This document shows positions 19,413 to 28,672 of a DNA stretch of 64,000 nucleotides, in pieces. The DNA is taken from positions 1,860,001-1,924,000 of the forward strand of contig NZ_CP089293.1 in assembly GCF_021919345.1 (NCBI RefSeq), written 5' to 3'. Both the position numbers and the translations under genes were made by a program. The DNA comes from Paenarthrobacter nicotinovorans (lineage in GTDB: Bacteria > Actinomycetota > Actinomycetes > Actinomycetales > Micrococcaceae). The notes beneath the pieces are model-generated. The model worked only from the letters and a program-made list of their open reading frames with translations, was not told the DNA's origin and ran no database searches. Numbering within the stretch: the stretch's first letter is position 1; each line of letters starts with the position of its first letter.

Positions 19413-20862
19413 TCCACGCGGATTTCTGAAAGTCCGGCAGCGCGAGACGCAGCCACGCCGTCCCGTTCCCGTCCGCATCATGGACTGGAAAGAAGTGTAC
19501 GAAGCCCAGGAGAAGGGCGTCCTGAAGAGCCAGGCCGGGCGCTGCATGGACTGCGGTGTTCCCTTCTGCCACCAGGGCTGCCCGCTGGGCAACCTGATTC
19601 CGGAATGGAACGACCTCGTTTGGCGGGATAAGGGTGAGGAAGCGATTGAGCGCCTTCACGCCACGAACAACTTCCCGGAGTTCACCGGCCGGCTGTGTCC
19701 TGCACCCTGTGAAGCGTCCTGTGTGCTGGGCATCAACCAGCCTGCCGTGACCATCAAGCAGGTCGAGGTTTCCATCATCGACCAGGCGTTCGACAACGAC
19801 TGGGTCCAGCCCCTTCCGCCGACGCGCCTCACCGGCAAGACGGTCGCCGTCGTCGGTTCCGGCCCCGCCGGCCTGGCCGTGGCGCAGCAGCTGACGCGTG
19901 TAGGCCACACCGTTGCCGTGTACGAACGCGACGACAAGATCGGTGGCCTGCTCCGGTACGGCATCCCCGACTTCAAAATGGAGAAGGAACAGGTCGACCG
20001 TCGCCTCGAGCAGATGAAGGCCGAAGGCACACGCTTCCGGACCGGCGTCGCCGTCGGAACGGATGTCACGTGGGAGCAGCTGCGCCGCCGTTACGACGCC
20101 GTCGTTGTCGCCACCGGGGCTACCGTCCCGCGCGACCTGCCGATCCCGGGCCGCGACCTTGAAGGCGTGCACTTCGCCATGGATTACCTCGTGCCGGCTA
20201 ACCGCGTAGTGGCGGGGGAGACCCCGGAGAACCACATCGACGCCCGCGGCAAGCACGTTGTCATCCTCGGTGGTGGCGATACCGGTGCTGACTGCATCGG
20301 AACCGCCCACCGCCACCAGGCAGCGTCGGTGACGACGCTGGCGATCGGCAAGCAGCCGCCGTCGGAACGCGCAGCCCACCAGCCGTGGCCGACGTTCCCC
20401 ACCTTGTTCGAGATGGCCAGCGCCCACGAAGAAGGCGGCGAGCGTACGTACCTTGCGTCCACCGTTGAGTTCGTTGGTGAAAATGGCAAGCTCACCGGCG
20501 TCAAGGTTGCCGAAACCGAGTTCGTGGACGGCAAGCGACTGCCCAAGGCAGGCACGGAGCGGATTATTCCGGCTGACCTGGTGTTCCTGAGCCTCGGCTT
20601 TACCGGTGCTGAGCCGGCAGGTATCACCGAGCAGGTCAGTGCAGAATTCGACGGTCGGGGCAACGTAGCCCGCGACGGCTACTACATGACAAATACCGAG
20701 GGAGTATTTGTTGCCGGCGATGCCGGACGTGGCCAGTCACTGATTGTGTGGGCCATTGCGGAAGGCCGTGCGTGCGCGGCCGCAGTGGACAGGTTCCTGA
20801 TGGGAAGCACCATTCTCCCGGCACCGGTCGCCCCCACCGACCGGGCGATAGCGGTCTTATAG
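19405..20862 (+). CDS. gltD: Glutamate synthase (NADPH) small subunit
   Basis: Small subunit of GOGAT: takes electrons from NADPH through FAD and two [4Fe-4S] clusters to GltB. The N-terminal ferredoxin-like cysteines are in [14 protein letters not shown] and CPAPCEASC; the FAD site is [13 protein letters not shown], and the nucleotide site [12 protein letters not shown] follows. The C-terminal [17 protein letters not shown] completes FAD binding. The 485-residue length is normal. GTG start within the end of gltB, so coupled translation is likely. Confidence 0.97.
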   Translation: MADPRGFLKVRQRETQPRRPVPVRIMDWKEVYEAQEKGVLKSQAGRCMDCGVPFCHQGCPLGNLIPEWNDLVWRDKGEEAIERLHATNNFPEFTGRLCPAPCEASCVLGINQPAVTIKQVEVSIIDQAFDNDWVQPLPPTRLTGKTVAVVGSGPAGLAVAQQLTRVGHTVAVYERDDKIGGLLRYGIPDFKMEKEQVDRRLEQMKAEGTRFRTGVAVGTDVTWEQLRRRYDAVVVATGATVPRDLPIPGRDLEGVHFAMDYLVPANRVVAGETPENHIDARGKHVVILGGGDTGADCIGTAHRHQAASVTTLAIGKQPPSERAAHQPWPTFPTLFEMASAHEEGGERTYLASTVEFVGENGKLTGVKVAETEFVDGKRLPKAGTERIIPADLVFLSLGFTGAEPAGITEQVSAEFDGRGNVARDGYYMTNTEGVFVAGDAGRGQSLIVWAIAEGRACAAAVDRFLMGSTILPAPVAPTDRAIAVL

Positions 20863-20917
20863 CGCCGGCAGGAACTGATCTTTTACTCAATCAGCATGAA
20901 CTACTTAGGGTAGGTAT

Positions 20918-22411
20918 ATGAGACGCGCGAAAATTGTGGCAACTTTCGGCCCGGCTATCTCCAGCTTCGACAACACCCTCGCGGTGCTGGAGGCCGGCGT
21001 CGACGTTGCTCGCATGAACATGAGCCACGGCGACTACTCCGTGCACGACAACACCTACGAGAACGTCCGCAAGGCTGCGGCCCAGTTGGGCAAGCCCGTG
21101 GCCATCATGGCCGACCTCCAGGGACCCAAGATCCGCCTTGGACGTTTTGTTGACGGCCCGCACGAGCTGGCTGTCGGCGACACCTTCACCATCACCACTG
21201 AAGACGTTCCCGGCACCAAGGACATCTGCTCCACCACGCTCAAGAGCCTCACCGAGGACGTCAACGTCGGCGACGCACTGTTGATCGACGACGGCAAGGT
21301 GGCGCTGCGCGCCATCGAAGTTGACGACGTCAAGGTTGTCGCCACGGTCACCGTCGGCGGCAAGGTGTCCAACAACAAGGGCATCAACCTTCCCGGTGTT
21401 GCCGTCAACGTTCCGGCGTTGAGCGAAAAGGACGAGGACGACCTCCGTTGGGCCCTCAAGCGCGGTGCTGACCTCATCGCCCTCTCGTTCGTGCGTGATG
21501 CCTCCGACATCAAGCGCGTCCACGAGATCATGGACGAAGAAGGCCGTCGCGTGCCGGTAATCGCCAAGATCGAAAAGCCGCAGGCCGTGGAGCAGCTCCA
21601 CGAAATCATCGACGCGTTCGACGCCATCATGGTTGCCCGTGGCGACCTCGGCGTCGAACTTCCGCTCGAAGAGGTGCCGATCGTCCAGAAGCGTGCCATC
21701 GAACTGGCACGCCGCTGGGCCAAGCCGGTCATCGTGGCCACCCAGGTCCTCGAATCCATGATCGACAACCCGCGCCCGACCCGCGCCGAAGCCTCCGACT
21801 GCGCCAACGCAGTCCTCGACGGCGCCGACGCGGTCATGCTCTCCGGCGAAACCTCCGTGGGCCAGTACCCCATCGAGACCGTCAAGGTCATGGCACGGAT
21901 CATCGAGTCCACCGAAGTCCACGGTCTTGAGCGCGTACCCCCGCTGGGTACCAAGCCCAAGACCCGCGGTGGCGCCATCACCCGTGCCGCCGTCGAAATC
22001 GCCGACCAGCTGGATGCAAAGTACATCTGTACTTTCACCCAGTCCGGTGACTCGGCACGCCGTCTTTCGCGCCTCCGCCCGGTCAAGCCGGTCTTCGCGT
22101 TCACGCCGGTGGAGCACGTCTGGAACCAGCTGGCCCTCACCTGGGGCATCCAGCCGGTACTGGTTCCCTCCGTGGGCCACACCGACGAGATGACGGCGCA
22201 GGTGGACAAGAGCCTGTTGGAAATGGATCTCGTGGACGAAGGCGACCTAGTTGTCATCGCAGCCGGTTCCCCTCCAGGACAGGCCGGTTCCACGAACTCG
22301 CTGAAGGTCCACAAGGTAGGCGACCTCGCCGACACATCCAAGACCGACGACGGTTCGCGTAAGGAACCTGTTGGTCCTTGGCCCGAAAAGAAGTCCAAGG
22401 CCAAGAACTAA
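20918..22411 (+). CDS. pyk: Pyruvate kinase
   Basis: Last glycolytic enzyme, phosphoenolpyruvate plus ADP to pyruvate plus ATP. The protein starts MRRAKIVATFGPA, has the substrate-site segment ADLQGPKIRLG, the signature IAKIEKPQAVEQL and MVARGDLGVELP, and a C-terminal allosteric-type domain; 497 residues. A TAGGGTAGG ribosome site precedes the ATG. It starts 55 nt after gltD with no terminator between, and is closed by a very strong terminator. Confidence 0.97.
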   Translation: MRRAKIVATFGPAISSFDNTLAVLEAGVDVARMNMSHGDYSVHDNTYENVRKAAAQLGKPVAIMADLQGPKIRLGRFVDGPHELAVGDTFTITTEDVPGTKDICSTTLKSLTEDVNVGDALLIDDGKVALRAIEVDDVKVVATVTVGGKVSNNKGINLPGVAVNVPALSEKDEDDLRWALKRGADLIALSFVRDASDIKRVHEIMDEEGRRVPVIAKIEKPQAVEQLHEIIDAFDAIMVARGDLGVELPLEEVPIVQKRAIELARRWAKPVIVATQVLESMIDNPRPTRAEASDCANAVLDGADAVMLSGETSVGQYPIETVKVMARIIESTEVHGLERVPPLGTKPKTRGGAITRAAVEIADQLDAKYICTFTQSGDSARRLSRLRPVKPVFAFTPVEHVWNQLALTWGIQPVLVPSVGHTDEMTAQVDKSLLEMDLVDEGDLVVIAAGSPPGQAGSTNSLKVHKVGDLADTSKTDDGSRKEPVGPWPEKKSKAKN

Positions 22412-22423
22412 GCCTCAGCTTTG

Positions 22424-22464
22424 ACACAGCCGGCCCCGCCATTTGGCGGGGCCGGCTGTGTTTT
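22424..22464 (+). terminator. Intrinsic terminator of pyk
   Basis: Perfect 17-bp GC-rich stem (22424-22440 and 22445-22461) with a 4-nt ATTT loop, followed directly by a T run, 12 nt after the pyk stop. Confidence 0.93.
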
Positions 22465-22496
22465 GTCTTGGGTTTCTTTAATTCGTGGTGAGTACG

Positions 22497-22536
22497 ACGG
22501 CGGCCGCGCACCTCATGCGAGGTACGCGGCCGCCGT
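22497..22536 (-). terminator. Terminator of the convergent pdtaR gene
   Basis: Perfect 12-bp outer stem (22497-22508 with 22525-22536) and a 5-bp inner stem (ACCTC/GAGGT) around a 4-nt loop, 16 nt beyond the stop of the minus-strand response regulator gene. Confidence 0.8.
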
Positions 22537-22552
22537 AGTGCGTTGCGTTTAG

Positions 22553-23158
22553 TTAGTTGACCTGGTTGATGATGGTCTCGGCAACCTCACGCATGCTGAG
22601 GCGGCGGTCCATGGAGGTCTTCTGGATCCAGCGGAAAGCTTCCGGTTCCGTCAGGCCCATCTTGGTGGTCAGGAGGCTCTTGGCGCGCTCTACAAGCTTG
22701 CGCGTGGCGAACTGCTCCTGGAGGTCGGACACCTCGTTTTCCAGGGCCTTGATTTCCTCGTGGCGCGAGAGGGCGATCTCAATGGCCGGGATCAGGTCCG
22801 CGGGGGAGAACGGCTTGACGACGTAAGCCATGGCACCGGCGTCGCGGGCGCGCTCCACCAATTCCTTCTGGCTGAACGCGGTCAGCAGGACGACGGGAGC
22901 AATGCGGGCCTTGACGATCTTCTCGGCTGCCGAGATGCCATCCATGACGGGCATCTTCACATCCATGAGGACAAGGTCGGGCTTGAGTTCCTCGGCCAGC
23001 TGCACGGCCTTCTCGCCGTTGTCCGCCTCGCCTATGACGTCATACCCTTCGCCCTTCAGGATCTCGATAATGTCCAAGCGGATGAGTGTTTCATCCTCGG
23101 CTACGACAACGCGTCGGGCCGGCTGGGCTGTAGACGTGGACTCCGTCTGTTCGGTCAC
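22553..23158 (-). CDS. pdtaR: ANTAR-domain response regulator (PdtaR-type)
   Basis: Response regulator that acts on RNA rather than DNA. The 201-residue protein has a receiver domain (about residues 15-130) with acidic pocket Glu21-Asp22, phosphoacceptor Asp66 (LVLMDVKMP) and conserved Lys115, then a coiled-coil linker and a C-terminal ANTAR domain (about 140-200). ANTAR domains bind paired hairpins in mRNA leaders and prevent premature termination; in mycobacteria PdtaR is phosphorylated by the soluble kinase PdtaS. No kinase gene is adjacent. GTG start with AAGGAG 6 nt upstream. Confidence 0.92.
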   Translation of the reverse strand: MTEQTESTSTAQPARRVVVAEDETLIRLDIIEILKGEGYDVIGEADNGEKAVQLAEELKPDLVLMDVKMPVMDGISAAEKIVKARIAPVVLLTAFSQKELVERARDAGAMAYVVKPFSPADLIPAIEIALSRHEEIKALENEVSDLQEQFATRKLVERAKSLLTTKMGLTEPEAFRWIQKTSMDRRLSMREVAETIINQVN

Positions 23159-23248
23159 GGGATCTCCTTGAAAAGGTTCGGCGGGTTCATGTCCATCTTA
23201 GTGTGGACTCTTTGATGGCAGGTTTTGTTGCATCAGCGCGTCCGGTTC

Positions 23249-23276
23249 TTTGAATCAGCCTATCTGCATGTAGAGT
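23249..23276 (+). promoter_or_regulatory. Candidate promoter for tRNA-Leu
   Basis: TTTGAA (23249-23254) and TAGAGT (23271-23276), spacing 16, about 70 bp upstream of the mature tRNA and divergent from pdtaR. It is a weak match to consensus. Confidence 0.35.
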
Positions 23277-23345
23277 AGTTTCGCGTGCTGGGAAAGGATC
23301 GCGTTGCTCACAGGAATGAGAGCAGCTGAACTCCCAGTATTCCGG

Positions 23346-23427
23346 GCCCGAGTGGCGGAATTGGCAGACGCGCCGCACTCAAAATGCGGTATCGAAAGGT
23401 GTGTGGGTTCGAGTCCCACCTCGGGCA
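23346..23427 (+). tRNA. tRNA-Leu (anticodon CAA)
   Basis: Cloverleaf read by eye: 7-bp acceptor stem GCCCGAG/CTCGGGC, a D arm with GGCAGA, anticodon stem CCGCA/TGCGG enclosing the 7-nt loop CTCAAAA with anticodon CAA, an extended variable arm as in class II tRNAs, T arm GTGGG-TTCGAGT-CCCAC and discriminator A at 23427. The CCA end is not encoded. A terminator follows 7 nt later. tRNA-Leu genes are frequent integration sites, and accessory genes begin directly downstream. Confidence 0.95.
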
Positions 23428-23433
23428 CGGCAT

Positions 23434-23457
23434 ACCCCCTCGTCAGAGGGGGTTTTT
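23434..23457 (+). terminator. Terminator of tRNA-Leu
   Basis: Seven-bp stem ACCCCCT/AGGGGGT (23434-23440, 23447-23453) with a 6-nt loop and five Ts. Confidence 0.9.
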
Positions 23458-24469
23458 GCTTTAACGTGTGTACATTCTGGGTGGTCAGGTTCCTCTGACA
23501 CTGGCCGCGGGGTGTGCCTGGCGCCGCGGGTCGCCTATGCAGTTGTGGGGGAGCGGGTTCAGGGTCGTGGCCGGTGGGCCCTCCGCCTGCTCTGAACTGG
23601 GGTTATACGGTCCTTTCCTGGTTCGTTCGGTAGGTCGTGGTTGGCGTACACCTCTTCATGGGTAGGGATGCTGCGCACGACATGACTTTGGGAACTTGCA
23701 CTAACGATCCTGACTTCGATTTGTTCCTGAAACGAGGAGACGTGGATGGTGACTTCTTTGTCAGGCCAAAGGAGGTGTGTACATCGTCCATACTTAAATC
23801 CTCTTTATTGCGCCTGCTGCGGCCAAGAGAACTTCCCTCATTGCGCCTACATCTACTCATGCATGTGGGTGGTCATAGCGACATGACGCCGATTCGCAAA
23901 CGCACCCTGGAGGTTCACCCTCGACGTGAGAGTTCAGTCGCCACGTTCGATCGAGTGCCTTCAGGATTGTAGTCGCATCCGAGCTGTCGCCGTGACGCGA
24001 CTGAATGGGGCGCGCGCCGGACGCAGATGACCGCTGCCCCAGCGGTGCCCTCCGGCACATCGCAGTTCACGCCATCGTCGGTTGAGCATGTCCAAGACGA
24101 TCGCTTTGCCGGTAGGGCGTGCATATGTCGCCCTTGGCCGCAGCGGGATGCCGTTCCTTTTTGCTACAGCCGAGAGGTAGGCAATGACTGCTAAGTTCAA
24201 CTTAGGCAGCCTCGGCCACTGCTCGTTGACGTCGTTCAGGGACCACTGGGCGACTTCTGTGGCCACCGCCCAGTAGCGTATAAAGTCCAGTTCGCCGCCA
24301 GGACCTAACTCCCTACATATGGCACACGAAAATTCAACCAGCCACTTTCTCGGCTTGTAATCCGCTATCAACAAATATCGGTGAAGTTAGACACGACTAG
24401 CCTGATGGGAGTCGCAGTTCGTTGGATCTGGAGCTTAGGTTTACTCGCTCCTGAAGCACATTGCCTGGC
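23458..24469. other. Gene-poor stretch at the core/accessory boundary
   Basis: About 1 kb between the tRNA-Leu terminator and the first accessory gene. Short frames exist on both strands (for example 23637-23972 plus and 23603-23860 minus), but none has a recognisable domain, and overlapping opposite-strand frames argue against coding. No integrase, transposase or repeat of the tRNA 3' end is visible. Base composition looks less GC-rich than the flanking core. It may be decayed mobile DNA. Confidence 0.5.
23961..24374 (-). CDS. Doubtful hypothetical ORF, possibly a decayed gene
   Basis: An open frame of 137 codons beginning with TTG and no clear ribosome site. The first 105 residues (containing WLVEFSCAICREL and LNLAVIAYLSAVAKRN) look protein-like, with helical and hydrophobic stretches, whereas the last 30 are Arg/Gly-rich and resemble frame-shadow sequence, as in a truncated or frameshifted gene. 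I recognise no family. Listed because it is the only plausible frame in the boundary stretch. Confidence 0.25.
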   Translation of the reverse strand: MLIADYKPRKWLVEFSCAICRELGPGGELDFIRYWAVATEVAQWSLNDVNEQWPRLPKLNLAVIAYLSAVAKRNGIPLRPRATYARPTGKAIVLDMLNRRWRELRCAGGHRWGSGHLRPARAPFSRVTATARMRLQS

Positions 24470-25846
24470 TCAGATGGCGCGTCGGTCCGAAGGGCCGCTC
24501 AGCAGCAATAGCAAGAGTGCGGCGAGGACGACGAGGGCTGCGGCGAGTCGGAAGTTGAGAACCAGTCCAGTCAAAAAATCCGGCTGCAGGGTGAGTGTGG
24601 CACCAAAAGTCGCGACGCCCAAGGCGCCGCCTAGCTGCCGTGCTGAATTGAGGACTCCTCCGGCGGTTCCCGCGCGTTGGGCTGGAACGCGGTCCACAAT
24701 GAGGGTTGTAAGCGGTGGAACAGTAAACGACCCACCAACACCAATCGGAACCATCACCAGCGCCACGATGACGATTGGTGTGTCTTGCGGTAGCAGGCTG
24801 AGGGCCACAAGTCCGGTGGCTACGCTGACTTGACCGCCAACTATGGTCCGCAGTTTGCCGAATCGTTCCATGGCAAGCGCAACCAACGGATTGAGGAGGA
24901 CGACAAGCAAGCTCATGGGAAGGAAAAGCAACCCCGTGGTCAGGGGGTCGAGAGCTCGGTACTGCTGGAAGTAGAGGCTTTGAAGGAAGACGACCCCGCA
25001 GAAGGCGGCCATATTCACAAACGCAACACTTAGCCCTAGAACTGAGGCGGACGAGCTGAAGAGACTCAGCTGAATCATTGGGTGCCGTCCCCGAACTTGC
25101 GAGAATACGAATACGACACAACCAACAATTCCGAGGGCAAAGGACCCGAGGACCTGGGCACTTTCGTAACCGTGCTCAGCTCCTTCGATGATTCCAAAGG
25201 TCAGTCCGCCGAGTCCCAGCATGACTGTTATCTGTCCTGTCCAATCAAAGGGTCGCGGCTGCACTGCAGACCTCGGGACCTTAGTCAAAAGTAAGAGGGC
25301 AACAGCACCGACTGGAATGTTGATGAGGAAGATGAGGCGCCAGTCCAATTGAGTAAGAGCGCCGCCTACGATCGGGCCAGCCGCGGTAGCGATCGAGCCT
25401 CCCAACGCACACCTGACGATCGCCTTTCCTCGCTCCGTGGCCTCTGGGAAGGACTCCCGAATCAACCCAAGCGAGCTCGGGGTCATCATCGCGGCACCCA
25501 CCCCTTGCAGAATTCTCCCAGCGACTAGGAGAATCAGTGATGGCGCAAGGGCGCAGGCCATTGAGGCGACGATGAAAATGGCCAAGCCGATCCCGAACGT
25601 GCGCCGAGCTCCCATGCCATCTGAGAGCGTCCCGCTGAACAGTTGAAGCGCAGAAAAAGTGATCAGGTAACTTGTCACGACCCATTGAAGTCCAGCTAGG
25701 CCGCCACCAAAGCTGATTCGGATGTCGGGTAGCGCTACGTTAACAATCTGCGCGTCCAACGAGATGACGAAGAACCCCAGCATTGCGACAGCGAGCGGTG
25801 CTATCGGTGCCCTTGAGCGGATGGGGTTTTCGGTTGTGACGGTCAC
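24470..25846 (-). CDS. MFS transporter, DHA2 (EmrB/QacA-type) family
   Basis: Proton-driven efflux transporter of the 14-helix DHA2 family. Visible signs are helix 1 with AMLGFFVISLDAQIVNVALPDI, the motif-A loop GTLSDGMGARR after helix 2, motif C in helix 5 (GPIVGGALT) and continuous hydrophobic segments to the C terminus. I chose GTG at 25846, preceded by GCAGGAGACACG, giving 458 residues; an upstream ATG at 25885 lacks a ribosome site. The substrate is unknown; drugs or aromatic compounds are usual. Downstream of a quinone-oxidoreductase gene in the same orientation, separated by about 200 bp. Confidence 0.88.
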   Translation of the reverse strand: MTVTTENPIRSRAPIAPLAVAMLGFFVISLDAQIVNVALPDIRISFGGGLAGLQWVVTSYLITFSALQLFSGTLSDGMGARRTFGIGLAIFIVASMACALAPSLILLVAGRILQGVGAAMMTPSSLGLIRESFPEATERGKAIVRCALGGSIATAAGPIVGGALTQLDWRLIFLINIPVGAVALLLLTKVPRSAVQPRPFDWTGQITVMLGLGGLTFGIIEGAEHGYESAQVLGSFALGIVGCVVFVFSQVRGRHPMIQLSLFSSSASVLGLSVAFVNMAAFCGVVFLQSLYFQQYRALDPLTTGLLFLPMSLLVVLLNPLVALAMERFGKLRTIVGGQVSVATGLVALSLLPQDTPIVIVALVMVPIGVGGSFTVPPLTTLIVDRVPAQRAGTAGGVLNSARQLGGALGVATFGATLTLQPDFLTGLVLNFRLAAALVVLAALLLLLLSGPSDRRAI

Positions 25847-26043
25847 CGTGTCTCCTGCGGGTGTATTTACGATCTTCAAAAGCATCTATGGCTGTTCTGG
25901 GGCGTTGCCTGAGCGAAGAAAATTAGGGTGCCGGGCGAGGCTGCCCGCTAGCCTTTCAGTCGGCATACGGCTGTGCTGCACGTGGGGCCGAACCCAGCAT
26001 AAGGACCGGACACTTAGGAGCTCGAAGCACCAGATGGCAAGCG

Positions 26044-26979
26044 TTAGAAGGTTAGAACCAGACGGCCTCGAACGCCGCCCGCCTCCATCGCGCGATGTGC
26101 CGCGGCTGCTTCCTCGGCCGGGTAACTTCTGGCCACCCGCGGGGTAAGAACGCCTTTCTCGATGCTTTGCCTCAGTTTCGCCAAGAGGTCCACCCGGCCA
26201 GCGCCCTGGCTGACAGAGACGTGTTCCTTCCGGATTCCGCGCCCGGGGTCTCCGCTCCACGCCCGGACGATGACCATTGTTCCGCCGTCGGCAATGTCAG
26301 GAGTGACTTCAACGTTCTGCACGGAGGCGTCCACCAATCCGGCCACGCCGGCCGGTTGAAGATCTCGGATACGTCCTGCGACGTCCACCCCGCGCCGGAC
26401 AACATGGTGCGCTCCCAAACCTCGTACTAGTGCTTCGTCAGCTTCTGAAGCATCTGCAATAACTTGTAGCCCTGCAGCCCGCGCGAGCTGAATGACGTAT
26501 CCACCGAGTGCCCCAGCTGCACCGGTCACCGCAATTATCGCGCCCTTCGAGAGTGCCAAGGTGTCCAAGGCCATGACAGCAGTCAGTCCATTCATCGGGA
26601 GAGTTGCGGCGGCGAGGCTATCCATCCCCTTCGGTGTTGGAAATACGTGGGTGGCCCTCACGATAACGTGCTCTGCATAAGCGCCTCCACGGGGGCCGAA
26701 CGGGAGGACGATCGCTGTGACATCCTCGCCAACCCATAGGGATACTCCTTCGCCAACCTCGTCTATCGTTCCAGCCGCCTCCATGCCGACGACGTAGGGC
26801 CGTTCCAAAGCTGTCATGGCTTGCTGACTCATGCCGGTGCGGGCCATTGTGTCTGCGGGGTTGACCGTGGCTGCCCGCACACGGATGCGGACCTCTCCTG
26901 GCCCGGCGTGCTGCTCTGGACGGTCGAATACATGCAGGACTTCAGGCCCTCCGAACTTACTAAATCCAATAGCTTTCAC
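26044..26979 (-). CDS. NADP-dependent zinc-less oxidoreductase, quinone-reductase type (MDR)
   Basis: Medium-chain dehydrogenase/reductase of the quinone oxidoreductase/enoyl-reductase type. The N-terminal GroES-like domain (about residues 1-120) lacks the zinc cysteines of alcohol dehydrogenases, and the Rossmann domain has VTGAAGALGGYVIQLARAAG. I chose GTG at 26979 (311 residues), with AAAAGGAG nine bases before it; the open frame runs 14 codons further up without a ribosome site. It reduces quinones or alpha,beta-unsaturated carbonyls in relatives. It may be co-transcribed with the MFS gene downstream. Confidence 0.87.
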   Translation of the reverse strand: MKAIGFSKFGGPEVLHVFDRPEQHAGPGEVRIRVRAATVNPADTMARTGMSQQAMTALERPYVVGMEAAGTIDEVGEGVSLWVGEDVTAIVLPFGPRGGAYAEHVIVRATHVFPTPKGMDSLAAATLPMNGLTAVMALDTLALSKGAIIAVTGAAGALGGYVIQLARAAGLQVIADASEADEALVRGLGAHHVVRRGVDVAGRIRDLQPAGVAGLVDASVQNVEVTPDIADGGTMVIVRAWSGDPGRGIRKEHVSVSQGAGRVDLLAKLRQSIEKGVLTPRVARSYPAEEAAAAHRAMEAGGVRGRLVLTF

Positions 26980-27121
26980 TGGACAGGACTCCTTTTGGCT
27001 GAGGGTGCGCGTTCTCCACAAGCGGGCTCACCGGCGCTTGGTGTCAATTTTTAGGGTCGGTTCGCAATCCCTGCCGGGACCTTGAGCCACAACGGTGCGG
27101 CTCGGTCGCGTGGTGGTGGTT

Positions 27122-28597
27122 TTAGAGTTGGATGCCGGTGTATTTGGTTTCTTGGTAGGCGTTGAGGCCTTCGGTTCCGCCTTCGCGGTGGAGTCCGGAT
27201 TGGTTGGTTCCGCCGAAGGGGGCTGCGGGGTTGGAGATGAGTCCGCGGTTGATGCCGGTCATGCCTGCGTCGATGGCGTTTGCGACGCGTAGTGCGCGGG
27301 AGAGGTTTTCGGTGAAGATGTAGGAGGCTAGTCCGTAGGGGGTGTTGTTGGCCTCATGGATTGCTTCGTTTTCGGTGTCGAAGGTGTAGATAGCTGCGAC
27401 GGGACCGAAGATTTCCTCGGTGCGGATCTCTGCGTTGGTGGGGATGTTGGTCAGGACCGTGGCCGGGTAGTAAGAACCAGGGCCCTGGGGAATAGTTCCA
27501 CCCGTGAGGCAAACGGCACCCTTGGCGACGGCGTCCGTTACTAGGGCAGCCACCGTCTTTACTTGTTTGGCGTCCACGAGAGGTCCCAGGTCCGTGTCGG
27601 GGTGTGCGCCGTCGCCGAGACGAGCAGCAGCCATGCGTTCGGTGAAGCGGGCGGTGAATTCGGCGGCGATGTTGTTTTGGACGTAGATGCGGTTGGCGCC
27701 GACGCAGGATTGGCCTCCGTTGCGGAGTTTGGCGAGCATGGCGCCCTCGACAGCTTGGTCAAGGTCGGCGTCGTCGAACACGATCAGGGGTGCGTTGCCG
27801 CCGAGTTCCATGGAGGTGTTCATGACGTTTTCGGCTGCTTGGGCCAAGAGCGCACGCCCGACCTGTGTGGAGCCGGTGAAGGAGATCTTGCGGACTCGTG
27901 AGTCCTTCATGATGGCGGCGATAACGTCGCGGGAGTTGTTGGTGGTGATGACGTTGACAACACCGGCGGGGGCGCCTGCTTCTTCGAGAACCCGCGCCAG
28001 TAATAGCGAAGTCAAAGGGGTCAGCTCTGCGGGCTTCAGGATGGTGGTGCATCCTGCGGCGAGGGCCGGGGCGATCTTCCGTGCGCCCATCGCGAGCGGG
28101 AAGTTCCAGGGCGTGATGAGCAGGGAAGGGCCGACGGGGCGTTTGGAGACGGCGATCTGGTAGTTGCCGCCGGGTTCGACGCCGTATTGGCCTTCGGTGT
28201 GTATCCGGCCGGCGGATTCGGCGAACCAGCGGAAGAAACCGGCGCCGTAGTCGACTTCGGTTTGGGCTTCCGGGAGGGGCTTGCCCATTTCTGCGGTGAT
28301 CAGTGCCGCGAACTCGTCGCGGCGGGCCAGGATTCCTTCGTAGGTGCGGAAGAGGATGTCGGCACGTTCCCGGGCAGGGGTGGCGGCCCAGGCTGGTTGT
28401 GCGGTGGCGGCGGCATCGACTGCCGCGAGACCGTCGTGAACTGTTGCAGAGGGAACTTCCGCGATGGGTTCTCCGGTGGCCGGGTTGGCGACGGTGAGGT
28501 TTGCGTTGTTGCTCGAGGGGATCCAGGCCCCGCCGATGGGCATGAGGTTCTCCGGGAATCCAAGTGGGGGAGCGGGGGCAGTGGTGGTGTTTTCCAT
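27122..28597 (-). CDS. NAD(P)-dependent succinate-semialdehyde-type dehydrogenase
   Basis: Aldehyde dehydrogenase superfamily, closest by eye to GabD/succinate-semialdehyde dehydrogenases. The 491-residue protein has ITPWNFPLAM near 161-170, FTGSTQVG near 240-247, the general base Glu264 (MELGGN) and nucleophile Cys298 (GGQSCVGANR), and the late motif EEIFGPV. It is the last gene of a minus-strand operon after an aminotransferase and a two-subunit ThDP decarboxylase, so it probably oxidises the aldehyde made by that decarboxylase. Succinate semialdehyde, malonate semialdehyde or sulfoacetaldehyde are all possible. The gap to the upstream gene is 75 nt. Confidence 0.9.
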   Translation of the reverse strand: MENTTTAPAPPLGFPENLMPIGGAWIPSSNNANLTVANPATGEPIAEVPSATVHDGLAAVDAAATAQPAWAATPARERADILFRTYEGILARRDEFAALITAEMGKPLPEAQTEVDYGAGFFRWFAESAGRIHTEGQYGVEPGGNYQIAVSKRPVGPSLLITPWNFPLAMGARKIAPALAAGCTTILKPAELTPLTSLLLARVLEEAGAPAGVVNVITTNNSRDVIAAIMKDSRVRKISFTGSTQVGRALLAQAAENVMNTSMELGGNAPLIVFDDADLDQAVEGAMLAKLRNGGQSCVGANRIYVQNNIAAEFTARFTERMAAARLGDGAHPDTDLGPLVDAKQVKTVAALVTDAVAKGAVCLTGGTIPQGPGSYYPATVLTNIPTNAEIRTEEIFGPVAAIYTFDTENEAIHEANNTPYGLASYIFTENLSRALRVANAIDAGMTGINRGLISNPAAPFGGTNQSGLHREGGTEGLNAYQETKYTGIQL

Positions 28598-28672
28598 TGA
28601 AGTTCTCGTGCTTTCAGCAGGTTGGGTTCCTGCCGGGCCCGTTGGGGCCCGGCAGGAAGGAGGGGGGTGTGG

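Noticed and set aside
23603..23972. Overlapping open frames on both strands in the gap after tRNA-Leu
   Set aside because: No family signature, no convincing ribosome site, and the frames exclude each other.
23346..24469. Attachment-site repeat of the tRNA-Leu 3' end
   Set aside because: I searched by eye for a second copy of the T-arm/acceptor sequence in the window and found none; an integrase gene is also absent.
24441..25121. 226-codon minus-strand frame inside the MFS gene
   Set aside because: Antisense-independent shadow in another frame of the MFS coding sequence, Arg/Ser/Pro-rich without domains.
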